Below are positions 12,123-23,649 of a stretch of 64,000 nucleotides of DNA, piece by piece (position 1 is the stretch's first letter; the number at the start of each line of letters is the position of its first letter). Below the pieces are notes generated by a model that was not told where the DNA came from, did not search any database, and saw nothing but the letters and a program-made list of their open reading frames with translations. The position numbers and the translations under genes are program-made. Source of the stretch: Heterostelium multicystogenum (Eukaryota > Evosea > Eumycetozoa > Acytosteliales > Acytosteliaceae). Where the stretch lies: contig RCNN01000050.1 in the NCBI GenBank assembly GCA_003667245.1, forward strand, positions 62,001-126,000, given 5' to 3'.

Positions 12123-14979
12123 ATGTATAGATTGTTTAGAAGTAGAGCCAATGCCTTCAGTGGTGTTGCTGCTGTATATTCAGTGTTGCTGATTTTCATT
12201 ATATTCATGGTTGGCACATTGAATGCAAGTGTCATCGGTATCGACCTTGGCACACAATCATTCAAGATTGGTTTGATTTCGCCTGGAAAATATGAGATGG
12301 TCATGAATGAGCAATCTCAGCGTAAGACCCCAAATCAAGTTGGTTGGTTCCGTGAAGAAAGAGTGTTTGGTTCAGACGCTTTCAGTTTGGTAAGTTGAAC
12401 ATACAGCAGTAGCACTAGCGCAGATATTGATACTAATACTTGTTGTTGTTGTTATTGTTGTTGTGGACAGTGGGTTAGAAATCCAAAGCAAGTATATTCA
12501 TTATATGAACCATTGGTTGGTACTATATATCGTGATGGTATGATCGAGGAGATTGGTATGGGATCACTTGGTTACAGTGTCTCCAATGATACTGAGAGAA
12601 ATACATTCAAGATCAAGTACAACAACGATATTCACTATGCTCCAGAGGAGATTTTAGCAATGACCTTGCGTCGTATCAAGGAGTTGGCTTCAAATTATAT
12701 TCATGGAAATGTCAAGGATTGTGTCATTGCCATTCCACCATGGCTAACCAGTTCACAACGTCAGGCAGTATTGGATGCTGCCTCAATGTCTGGTCTAAAT
12801 GTTCTCTCTTTGATTCACTCCACCAGTGCAGTTTCATTGAACTTTGCCACTGATCGTGAGTTTGAGCGTAACCAAACTGCTATCTTTTATGACATGGGTG
12901 CCAAATCAACTAAGCTCTCATTGGTCCACTTTAGCTCACATGTTGAAGTTAAAAACAAGAAGAACCGCACCATCACCAACAACGTTGTCAAGTCGATGGA
13001 CTGGGACGAAAACCTTGGTGGATTGAACTTTGACATGGTTATCGTCAATTATCTCAAGGCAAAACTTAAGAAGCAAGACAGCAGCATTGACACTGACGAC
13101 TTGAAACTCACCATCAAGTTGCTCAAAGAGGCTTCAAAGATGAAGGAAACATTGAGTGTCAACCAACAAGCCCACATTTTCATTGGAGGAATTTCCGGTG
13201 ATGTTGATTTTTCAGCGGATATTACTCGTGCCGAATTTGAAGAACTATCAGCTCCACTCTTTGAACGTGCAGCTGTCCCATTAAAGAGAATTATTGAAGC
13301 CAATGGATTGAATCCAGTAAGTACTAAATAGCTAGAAACAAATTGATTAACACTACTAACTTGAGTCATTAAAGAGCGATATTGATTTTGTCGAATTGAT
13401 TGGTGGATGTACTAGAATCCCTGGTGTACAAGCAGCCCTCAAATCATATTTGAAGCGTGAGGTTTTGGATAAACACTTGAATGGAGATGAAGCAGTTGCC
13501 AGTGGTGCAACTTTCTATGGTGCTAGTCTTTCACACTTTTTCCGTGTGAAGGATATCCGTTTGAAGGATATTACACCATATGGTATCGATGTTAAATTGG
13601 TCCAACATACTCAAACCGTTGCCCAAGAAGAACAACCCGAGCAACCAACTGAATCCAATGACGATGATGAACACTCAACTCCTTCAACTAACTCTTCACC
13701 AGTATTCTTCCGTAAGAATAATAGAATCAACATCAAGAAGTCATTGACTTTCTACAGCAACCAATCATTCTCTGTCAACATTAGCTACAGCGACTTGCAT
13801 CCATCAAGCATTGCTTATTATACAGTTAGCAATCTTCCTGTACCATCCGACAACCTCAACTTTACTGGTAAACCAAAGATCATCTGCTCCATTCGTCTCA
13901 ACTCTAATGGAATTGCAGTCCTCGACAAAGCTGATGCAGAGATTACTGTCTTTTCTCAACGTATAAAACCTACTCCAACTGTCAATGCTACCGCCGCTAA
14001 CTCTACCGAGGGAGCGGCTGCTAATGAAACAACAACTACCGAACCCGCTGCACCAATAACCGAATTGGTCTCACGTGTACACAGAATCCCATTAAATATT
14101 ACTGTTGTTTATGGTGGAGTTCAGCCTTTGAGTCGTGAACAAATTTCAACTTTGAACGCCAGATTGAATGAATTGGACGCCAAGGATAAATCTTTGCGTG
14201 ACCTCAGACAAGAGAAGAACAATATTGAAACATTCATTTATGAATCACGTGACAAACTCGACTCCGAAGAGTACCAAGCATGTTCCACTCAGGAGGAGCG
14301 TGAGAAATTCCTTGCCGAAGTTGATGTTGTTTCCCAATGGCTTTCCGACGCCAATGACAACTCATTGGATGATATTGTCCAGTACCAAAATCAATTTAGA
14401 GATATCAAAAAGAAGGGAGAAAAGATCTTCAGACGTGTATCCGAAAAGGCCAATATTCCAGCCGCTCTTGAAGAACTTCAAACTCTCCTCACCAAAATGA
14501 AACCATTAGTTGTAAACATCACCAAAGACATGGAGAAGCCAGAGGATGCCAAGCTCATCACCGATAAACTCGAACAAGTAGAGAATTGGCTCAAGGAAAA
14601 GAAGGGTGAATTTGATAGCGCTGACTTTACCAAGGATCTCAGTTTCTCAACAGCCGATATTAGATTTAAGTTCTATGATATCGAAAAGACCATCAAAGAC
14701 CAACTCAAATTAAAGAAGCGTCCACCACCCAAGCCAAAGACCACCAAACCTCCCAAGGCCTCGACCAAATCAACTAAAGACGAAGCAACAAAAGAGGAAA
14801 TCCCAACTACTGAAGATGTACCACCAACCACCGAAACCGATACTGATGTACCACCAACTGAAAATCAAAAGACCACTCAAGATACCAAAAATTCAATGTT
14901 TGAAGAAGAAGGTGGTTCAGATGAACAACCACAAGATGATACTCCAAAGAAACCTCAAAATGGTCATGATGAATTATAA
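12123..14979 (+). CDS. hyou1: ER Hsp70-family chaperone of the HYOU1/GRP170/Lhs1 type, HDEL-terminated
   Basis: Three exons (12123-12389, 12471-13316, 13375-14979; both introns phase 0) encode about 905 residues with no frameshift. A hydrophobic signal sequence at about residues 17-37 is followed by Hsp70 ATPase motifs: phosphate-1 [15 protein letters not shown], phosphate-2 [14 protein letters not shown] and adenosine motif [12 protein letters not shown]. The RKTPNQVGW stretch after phosphate-1 is typical of the HYOU1/Lhs1 branch, not BiP. A Ser/Thr/Glu-rich insert lies in the beta-sandwich region, then an extended helical C-domain and a Lys/Pro/Thr-rich tail. The last four residues are HDEL, an ER-retrieval signal. 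By family knowledge such proteins act as nucleotide-exchange factors for BiP and as holdases in the ER lumen. Confidence 0.93.
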
Positions 14980-15222
14980 ATTTAATAAATTAAAACTATT
15001 ATTACTAATTCAAGTTGGTCATTTCTGATCTCTATTCCTTTTTTCAGAGTAATGATCACAAATATATCCTGCTGGTGAAATTATTAGTTCTTTAGCTCGA
15101 ACACTCAAGTTGACTGGCAAGTTACATTGTAAGTAAATGAAATTCTAGTAGAGTATAAATAATGAAGGTTCTGCTGCTCGAAGGTTGTTGGTGTTTTTGA
15201 TTATGGTATTATTTTAATTTAT

Positions 15223-15813
15223 TTATTGACGTCTCTTTTCAGCAGCCTTTGCCTCCAATGCTTTCTTTTCTTCTTCTCTCTTCTTGGCAGCTTCTTCTCT
15301 TTGCTGTCTGATAATCATAAGTCTCTCCATATCTGCTTTTTGTTGTTTTTGAGCTGCTCTTGCTGCTGCTTGTTGTTTAGCAATTTCTTCCCTATATTAT
15401 CACAATTAACAACAATGGTTGATTAGAATTAAAATAAATAACAAACAGGCTGATTCAATTTTGATAATTACTTTTCTCTTCTTGAAAGTTCTGTCTTTTG
15501 ACCCAAGTTAATGTCACCCAACTTCTTGGTAACTGTTTTAACTCTGTTTGGATTTTGCAATGGTAGTCTTTGGCTTTTCTTCTTCTGATGATTCCTCTTC
15601 GGATGATTCCTCTACTTCTTCAGACTCTTCGGATGAGCTGCTATTTTCATCTTCAGACGATTCGTTTCTACGTCTGATGTCTTCCATTTCTTCTTCATCT
15701 CCATAACGAACTACACGCTCCTGTCCTCTATTATTGTTTTTAGATCTTTCGTATTGACGACCAAACTGCTTGGTGTTTGCTCCACCACCACCTCTGCTCT
15801 TTCCGTAACCCAT
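15223..15813 (-). CDS. pdap1: PDAP1-like 28 kDa heat- and acid-stable phosphoprotein (PP28 family)
   Basis: Read on the minus strand, exon 1 is 15813-15472 and exon 2 is 15391-15223, split by an 80-base intron (GTAATT...ATATAG). The product of about 169 residues begins MGYGKSRGGG, passes through a Glu/Ser-rich acidic stretch with many casein-kinase-2-like sites, then carries the family block NPNRVKTVTKK and ELSRREKEE, ending with a charged coiled-coil-like IIRQQREEAAKKREEEK segment and RRQ. This matches the C-terminal half of animal PDAP1. One extra base in the T/A run near 15553-15556 shifts the frame just before NPNR and gives a false early stop. Function is poorly known: a small, highly charged phosphoprotein. 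The start faces the next gene, so the two are divergently transcribed. Confidence 0.85.
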
Positions 15814-16293
15814 TGTTATAAATAAGATTTATGTTACTAGTGACTTGACTGACTCTTTAAATGACTGACTTTTGCGAGCTGTTTGCTATTGTTCCTATTG
15901 ATTGAATTGAGAGTGATCAAACAAATACAGATATCAATCTATGTATCTATCTTCTTTCTTTCTTTCTTCTTTATCAATCACAACTAATTGAGTATAATTT
16001 AAAAGTTTTAATAAACTGTTTTGTTATTTTTGTTTGTTGTTGATGAATTTAAACTTGACATGGGAAGAGAAAAAAAGTGAAAATAAAAAAAAATGAAAAA
16101 AACATCTTATTTTTCTTTCGTCTTTACATACATCATATCTATTGATGTAAATAGTGAGGTGTGGGTGTGTTTGCTTGGACAAATTTATTCTGTGATTGTT
16201 GAACACAAATGGTGTTTGGTAGATATATATCATTATAATAATAATAATAATAATAATAGTAACCACAACAACAGATAATCATATAAATAGATA

Positions 16294-16828
16294 ATGAGTT
16301 GCAAAGGTAGTTTGAGAATTGATGAACCTGAGTTTCCAAAATGGGATGACTATTATAGACAGAATCTGTATATGGAGCCAGAACAATTCGATTTGTTAAC
16401 AAAGAAAAAGAATGCTCTTCTAACAGCTACGAGAGCAGACGATGTTAAAGACTCATGTGCCGAATATCTCTATGATCTAGAGAAGTGCAAAAAAGAAAAT
16501 ACCATCGCATTCGTCAACTGCATCGATTTTCACAGACAATATCACTTCTGCATATCCGAAAACACTGTATGTTATTATTAAGATCAATAACATTCTATCA
16601 ATCAATCAATCAATCAATCAATCAACAATCAACAATCAACAAACAATCAACCTTAGTTTACTAATTGCTATCGATGTAACATTGAATTTAAAATTCATTA
16701 TTTGAAATCTTTTCAATATAATTTAGAGAAAATGGAATAGACATCTTAAATATTATCTATGGAGTAACAAAGAAAGTTATATGAAATATTGGGAAGACAT
16801 GGCAAACAAAGAAAATCCTAAGAATTGA
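16294..16828 (+). CDS. ndufb7: Twin CX9C protein, probable NADH dehydrogenase 1 beta subunit 7
   Basis: Exons 16294-16566 and 16727-16828 give 124 residues; the intron runs GTATGT...TTTAG. The middle holds two CX9C motifs, CAEYLYDLEKC and CIDFHRQYHFC, separated by ten residues. The C-x9-C-x10-C-x9-C spacing equals that of NDUFB7, and the length (human 137) fits. Such proteins are oxidised by the Mia40 pathway in the intermembrane space, and NDUFB7 sits on that face of complex I. Other twin CX9C proteins (COX assembly factors) remain possible because the flanks are not strongly diagnostic. No frameshift was seen. Confidence 0.65.
16589..16652 (+). repeat. ATCA/AACAATC simple repeat inside the ndufb7-like intron
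   Basis: Consecutive ATCA units turn into AACAATC units. The tract lies wholly between the donor at 16567 and the acceptor at 16726, so it does not touch coding sequence. Confidence 0.85.
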
Positions 16829-18796
16829 ATTTAGTGAATAGCTAAATTTGAATCGATTCGTCACCAGTAGACCAAGTAATTATTCGATCTATTTTTGAAA
16901 CAAATCGGAATACCAACCTCCCTATAATACTACAATATCACTGAAATGGTTGAAGCCAAAAAAAACATAGTCAACAACAATTTTAAGATCGATCTTTGTT
17001 GTAGTTGAAATCTAGTCGAGTAGTGTTACAAAAATAACATAACTGCAATAACAACAATCACTTCACTTTCTCAATCCAAACACGATGTTAATGGAGGAAT
17101 CAACCCTGAAAATTTTTATTGGAATAGCAAATCGTTGATTCGAATCAACAAATAAAATCCTCATCTAATTTGTTGGAACAAAAAAAACAAACAAAAAGGA
17201 TCAAGAGTTGACTGACACCACCAGCTCACCATATCTTTCTGAATCAAGCGCACCGAATTTTCCTGATAACTCATACACGCTGATTGGCAAGAACTTTTTG
17301 ATTGATTTGAATCCAAATCAGACCAAATCATTTCTCTTTTCACCTCCATATATTATATTATAATACCAAGACAATAGGTTTTTATTTATATATATATATA
17401 AATAATATTAAGATATTTAGTTTTAGTGTTAGATTAGTTAAGTTATGATATTAATATCATTGATACAAGTAGGTTCATTCATATCACATCCAAGTCAAGA
17501 AATAGTGTTATCAATAAATCAAACAATCATAAATAATAATCATAATAATATTAATAGTCGTGATGTATTGTGATTTGATTGACACTTCCTCACACTGGGG
17601 GATGCTTATTCTTAAAGAGGGGTTAGATTATCTCACAGAAGAAGGGTTTTAATCTAAATCTTTGATTAAATTATAATTATAATCATTCCATATCAAAACA
17701 AATCAATTATATGTTATAATTTATATTTGATTGGTTGACTATTATTATATTTTGTTTTTGCTTAGTTAAGTTTATATCACTAAACATTAACATTCAGTCA
17801 GTTTATCCTCTCAAACATTAAAAGTAAATATTTAAAAGTAAGATAGAGACGATATTATCCCATATAGATATTTATCTGTCTATAAAGTCATAACAAAGAT
17901 ATATGATTTATCATTTATAAGTCAATCAATCACATGGAATGGCAACAGTTTAAAAAAATGAGAAGAAGTTTAAAATATTCCAATACATAAATATATAGCA
18001 ATAACAACTTTATTAATAATAGTAATAGTAATAAGAAAACCCTATTCTTATTATTACTATTAAAGTTTAACGAGATAGATAAGAATAGGATAGATAGAAG
18101 ATAGAAGATAGATAGATAAATTAATACTAAATACACCGCAGCAACATAAACTGAAGATTAATAGGATATATATAAATTTATTTTTAATATTTTTAATTAA
18201 ATTTTTTATTGTCTTTTTGTTTTGTTTTTTTTTTTGTAATAAATTTTTTAAAAAACTTTTTATCTCAATCAACAATATATTTAATATCTATCTGTATTTA
18301 TCATAAACAAAAACTAAACAAAACCAAACAAACTAGAAACAAGCTTTAACTATAACAATTGTAAATATCGAATAAGTAAAAATAATTAATAATACTATCG
18401 AGTACAAGGATAAATCAAAAAATAATATAATATAGTTTTGTTACTTTGACTTTGTTTATACTGTTGTGGTTGGGTGCTATTATTATTATTAGGTTGTTTA
18501 TTATTCTTAGGTGTTGTTTTTTTATTAATTTTATTTTTATTATTATTGTTGTTGTTTTACTTTCTCCTTTTGTGTTTTCGATTGTAACCTCTTAATATAT
18601 TTTTATATTTGCAAACCAACTAAAAGCTAAATATGTCATACTAATTTGATACTACTACTACTATTCTAGGCTTATTATTATAGTTAATTAGTTTCTTCAA
18701 ATTCAAGAGTTCAACAGTGCACTTTAGTTTTAGTAGTAGTTAGTTTAGATTAGTTTTTACAAACTTAGAAATATAGATTTATTATTAAAAATAGGA
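16829..18796. other. Long AT-rich intergenic region
   Basis: Roughly 2 kb without a supported gene. Open frames at 17161-17349 (minus), 17930-18136 (minus) and 18060-18275 (minus) have Leu/Lys/Asn/Tyr-heavy simple composition and match nothing I know. Tandem TAGATA-like tracts occur near 18088-18118. The distal part probably carries the promoter and 5' leader of the phosphatase gene. Confidence 0.55.
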
Positions 18797-20475
18797 TTGT
18801 TTAGATATATTATAAATCACATCCAAAAGATACATATGATTGGCAATTCAATATCAAGCAGACAGCAACAACTACAACAACAATTGCAACAACAGCTACT
18901 CCAGCAACAACAGCAGCAACAGCAACTGAATCGTCAACAGACTATCGCATTCCCGTCGACTTCACATCTGAATGGTCAAATGGACCAGTGTTGCACAATA
19001 GATAACAACAACAACGACTGTCGAAGCAGCAGTCCAACAGCCAACAACACCACCACGACAACCACAACCTCGTCTACTGGCGCACCCTCCGCAGCCAACC
19101 CCAACAACCCCAGCAACAACAACAACACAACCAACAGAGTACCACTTTCAGCAAGATCCAATTCTAGTGTCAATTTAAGTTCTTTACAGCCAGCGTTCAC
19201 TAGGATGTCATCACTTGGAGCATTCCCAACATCGAAATCATCAAATTCCATTCCACCCCCATCACACGCCCTTTTACTCCAACAAGCTCACGAAGAGTTT
19301 ATAAAGCCTATCTATGATCTTTCGAAACACATTCGGTCGGAAAACATGCTACGTGAGGAGTTCTTGGCACTAGAAAACATCTATCAGAGTAACAACAACC
19401 ATCAAACCATTGAAGGCAATTTAAAACACAACACCTCAAAGAATCGTTATACAAATATTTTACCCTGTAACTACCTCCCACAATCAACAATCAACATTCA
19501 ACTCAACTACTCGATTACTAACTGACTATCTACAATCCTATAGGTGATACAACAAGAGTTAAGCTTGAAAAGATAAATGGACAGGAAGGATCTGATTATA
19601 TTAATGCAAACTTTATTGATGTAAGTTGATATGTGATAATCTTAATATGGTCGGCCAATGCTAATGTCATTCAATTTACAGGGTGAGGTAGATAAGCAAT
19701 ATATCTGCACTCAAGGTCCTCTCCAGAATACAATTGTCGATTTTTGGAGAATGGTTTGGGAGAATTCAAGTTCAATCGTTGTTATGCTGTCGAAAGAGTT
19801 GGAAAACTGTAGAATAAAGTGTGATCGTTACTGGTCGGATTCTGACCCAATCGAATACGAGCAATTTATAGTTTCATTGGAAAACATTGAAAGAGATATC
19901 GAGCGCGAGATTATTATTAGAACTTTAAATTAACAAATCGATCTGTAAGATTCAATGCACTACTGTCGAATCCATTGCTCAATGACGAACCACTTTATTA
20001 ACTATTTCCATTCAACAGGTGAATCAGAGTAGAATTATTACACATTATCAATATGAGGGTTGGCCTGACCACAATGCACCAAATGATACAGAACCACTTC
20101 GCCACCTCTTGCATCTGATTAACACTACTCAGAACTCACTGGTGGATCAATATAGAGAGGCACCCATTGTTGTGCATTGCAGTGCCGGTGTTGGCAGAAC
20201 AGGAACATTCTGTACAGTCCATATTTTAATTAGTAGAATTGATAATGCCAAACCAAACACAAAGATCGACTTTAATATCTATTCAATCGTATATAATTTA
20301 AGAAAACAAAGACCTGGAATGGTTCAACAATTAGTATGTTATCATATCAAATTGCATCGAACAACACTTGCTGCATTACTAACATTCGTTTCAACTAATT
20401 CAGGAACAATATTTGTTTTGTTATGCAACGATTGCAGATGAGCTAAAAGAGAGAGGCTATCAACAAACGAGTTGA
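18797..20475 (+). CDS. Non-receptor-type protein tyrosine phosphatase
   Basis: Five exons are inferred: 18797-19466, 19544-19620, 19682-19944, 20019-20333 and 20404-20475, about 465 residues. A Gln-rich then Thr/Asn-rich N-terminus of about 120 residues precedes the catalytic domain. Diagnostic blocks occur in order: KNRYTNILP, DYINANFID, a GPLQNTIVDFWRMVW segment, the WPD loop GWPDH (Asp near residue 354), the P-loop VHCSAGVGRTGT (Cys near 391) and RPGMVQ of the Q loop, ending EQYLFCYATIADEL. All catalytic residues are present. One base is missing near 19930, just before the third intron, producing a false stop. It should dephosphorylate phosphotyrosine; Dictyostelium PTPs of this class act in growth-development and STAT signalling, but orthology to a particular one was not established. 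Confidence 0.9.
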
Positions 20476-21023
20476 ATTCAATATCTCTATTCAACAGTTC
20501 ACTAAAACAGATAAGTCAAGTCAAATCTATCATCAAACAACCATAATAAGTAGCATAATAGTAACACAATAATAATAATAATAGTAGTAGCAACGACATT
20601 GGCTATAATCAAGTCATAGTTCCAGCATTACAATAACAAAAAGCTGCATTAATAATCTCATCCAACCATCCGTCAATTTATAATAATTATTAGCCAAAAC
20701 CAACACCATTAGTTACCATAGAGTTAGCATCATTACCAAATTCCAATGTCAGCTCTTAACTAACATTATTCTTCTTCTACATCTATTTGTATAATTTAAT
20801 TCAAATCTCAATCAGTAGAGCAATACTAGACAACAATAACCAACAACCAACAACGTACAATAAATATAAATATCAAACAACAAAACACAATTAAAATTAT
20901 ACTTTAGATTTGATTAAATCAATCACGATCATAACGGTCATTAAAGATCTTTCTAAATCCTTTTCGATACTTCTTCATCTTAATCTTCATCGGTGGAACC
21001 ATAGAATAATTTAATATTATTAT
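20476..21023. other. Convergent 3' intergenic region
   Basis: Spacer between the plus-strand phosphatase and the minus-strand KDSR gene, rich in CAA and AAT repeats. A 27-codon Lys-rich minus-strand frame at 20924-21002 is open but too short to support. Confidence 0.55.
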
Positions 21024-22303
21024 TTATTTGTTTATTTTCTTTGATTTGTTTTTGTTCTTCCATGTTGACAATACAACACCGTCATTTTGCTTCATGGCAA
21101 TGATACCGACCAACTTGGCTACTGGTGACAAAAATGATATCGAAGAATGGGAAGTAAAATGGAGTGAGACCTGATGACAGAACTACACATAACTATGGTG
21201 CAAACAAATAATAATGTCGTCAGTACAAGTTGTTTACAATAGATTCTGATTGTTAAATAAATACCTTTGTTGGAATATCGACTGCAATGTGATAATCACC
21301 ATTTTCAACACCTTTAACAATCGCGTCGGCAACGACTCTTGGTGAAACTGCCTTTCCACCTCCAGAAATGATTCTTGTTTCTTCTGGTTTAGTTTAAATT
21401 CTCTTGAGCATAGCTTATAATAATAATAATAACAATAAATATACCACTTTAACTTAATGTGATTGCTCAACTTACCCTGGAGTATCGGTATCAGGTGGAT
21501 ATACCATTGAGAATCCAATGTTGTAGGGAATCAACTCACTACGGAGTGTTTGACAAAGTCCAACAAACAGCATACTTGGCAGGGCAGTAGGTTGTGTATC
21601 CTGGAACACCTACCACACCACAAGTTGACGAAACAAATACAATGTGACCTCCACCATTCTCAATCATGTGTGGCACAACAGCCTTTTGTTGTGTATAATG
21701 ATCCAAAGTAATCGAGTTGCATAGTTGACTCGAAAACATCCTCATCTTGCTCAATGAAATATCCTGGTACAGCCAAACCTACAGTAGCAACACCGTTTAA
21801 TTAATTACAACTATTGGGTCATCAAATCACACCAGTCACAGGTGTAATCATATTGTATCGTTTACATACCAGCACAATTGACCAAGCAATCGATTCTTCC
21901 ACTACGTCTGATAATATCCTGAATGGTTGATTTTGACCAGCTCTTTCTTTGTGACATCACAAGAGTGAATAAATATCTTATCTTTATATTTCTTTAGATG
22001 ATTATTACAAAGAGAGAAGATATGCGTATTAGCTTTAACATATAGATAATTTCGTTGCATATATTATGTAAGAATACCTCTTGAGCTTCATCGACGACTT
22101 CTTGCATCTTTTGAGTACTTCTCGATACGATTGTAACCCTTTGATACATTGGCTTCCAACAATGAGTAAAACCAATTGTTTACCAATACCACTTGAGCCC
22201 TCCTACAACAACAACATGTTTGTTCTTCAATTTATAAGCTGTTTTACGTGTAGTAAAATACAGTGCAAGTGATGCGATCAATCCTAAAATAATATTATAA
22301 CAT
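21024..22303 (-). CDS. kdsr: 3-ketodihydrosphingosine reductase (short-chain dehydrogenase)
   Basis: Read from 22303 downward, exons are about 22303-22078, 21991-21871, 21778-21476, 21413-21265 and 21192-21024, giving about 320 residues. An N-terminal membrane segment precedes the NAD(P) motif GGSSGIGK, then a CDVT acidic turn, NCAG, the catalytic YCPAK (Tyr-x3-Lys), and YPPDTDTPG, a block typical of KDSR rather than other SDRs. The C-terminus is hydrophobic then Lys-rich, as in the ER-anchored family. The enzyme reduces 3-ketodihydrosphingosine to dihydrosphingosine with NADPH in sphingolipid synthesis. Single-base breaks lie near 22295, 22197, 22140-22165, 21690, 21562 and 21126. The exact start is uncertain because of the first. 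Confidence 0.85.
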
Positions 22304-23649
22304 TCTCTCTTTTTGTCTATATGTCTAATGTATTTATTGATCTTACACAAGATCAGTCAACCAATTAAATTGCTTAAATTCAAATTAGAACTTTAATTTA
22401 AATATAAAATACAAAATCAATTTTCATCAAAAATTTCTGAGCTAAATGATCACGTGAGAAAATATCTAGGCTTGTCATTTAATACATCTCAACTTTTCAA
22501 AATAAACCAAAATAACACAATAAAGTAAAAAGATAATATTATTATTTCAAACACTAATATTATATTTGTATAGCATTAATTTGCCAATTTAATTTAATAT
22601 AATACAAAACAATGGAATGTATGACAGTAATTCCCTGCACTAACATGATTATCAAGACTAGCTAGGATTCCTTGTAGATAGATTTTGTGATCCTATCTAT
22701 CCCCCGGTGAAGATTTATGAATGTTCAATCAAATTATAGGAAATCAACTGATCTATTAGGTACAAATATCTAACCTATGATAACAACGAAATTTTCTACA
22801 GAGGATTGAGTAAGTACATTTTTTTTGTCGTTTCGAATCCAAATCCAAATATGGAAAGTCAAAATGTTTAGGAATTGATCACAATTGTTTTATCAAATCA
22901 TCCGAATTTGATCTTGAGAACGTACAGTCGTAAACTTTCCAATGCTATAATCATATTGTTAGAATGTGTATAATTCTCAAATTATTTTAAAGAATAGAGA
23001 TTTTGGTCATTTGCCGGCATATAAATCGAAAGAGAGGTACACCAAAATATCTTTGCATTGACTTCAACTTGCTCGAACCTCTACTTAAATATCCCTAAAA
23101 TGGGGAATAATAATTATGAAAGAATCTATCTTTAAATGGATTTCTATAAAATAGTTCATCACTGGTTCCCATATCGAATCAAGATAGCTTTCACTTGTGG
23201 TTTTCTTTCACTCGTCCATTTTCGTAAAAATCCTTTTCACATTTTCATCCTCTTTCAACAACTTCCAAAAAAAAAGTAATAATCACTTATCAAAACAATA
23301 TATTAGAGAGGGATAAACCTCTATCCCACCTTATGAATTCGTTATCAATATGAGATTTATTCAAAGTTTTGGACAATTTATTAAATGTACAATTTTTCTT
23401 TTGGTACCCTATTTCCTTTTAAAGTTTTTTTTAAACTTTTTACATAAATTAATCTTTGCAGCAACGATCAAATTGATTGAAAGATGTGGATTCTAGACGA
23501 TATTTTTGAGATTTTAATTTCCATTTATATACCAAATAATGGTACAAGAAAATAAATAGTTTAAGAGTCAAATGAGGGATGATTCTAAAAACCAACATAT
23601 TTAAAGGAGTCAAGAGCTCTTTCAAACAAAATCATAACTTTATTGTAAA
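22304..23649. other. Divergent intergenic region
   Basis: About 1.35 kb between the minus-strand KDSR start and the plus-strand toxin-like gene. AT-rich with scattered less AT-rich patches (22620-22700). No protein frame, tRNA or known RNA was recognised. Confidence 0.55.

Noticed and set aside
18976..19251. 91-codon minus-strand frame in the phosphatase N-terminus
   Set aside because: Antisense of Gln/Thr/Asn repeats, giving Leu/Val runs; not a gene.
20924..21002. 27-codon Lys-rich minus-strand frame downstream of KDSR
   Set aside because: Too short, no homology, and KDSR already has a plausible stop at 21024.
22690..22765. C/D-box snoRNA-like arrangement (GTGAAGA ... CTGA)
   Set aside because: C box has a mismatch, no terminal stem, and the spacing is too short.
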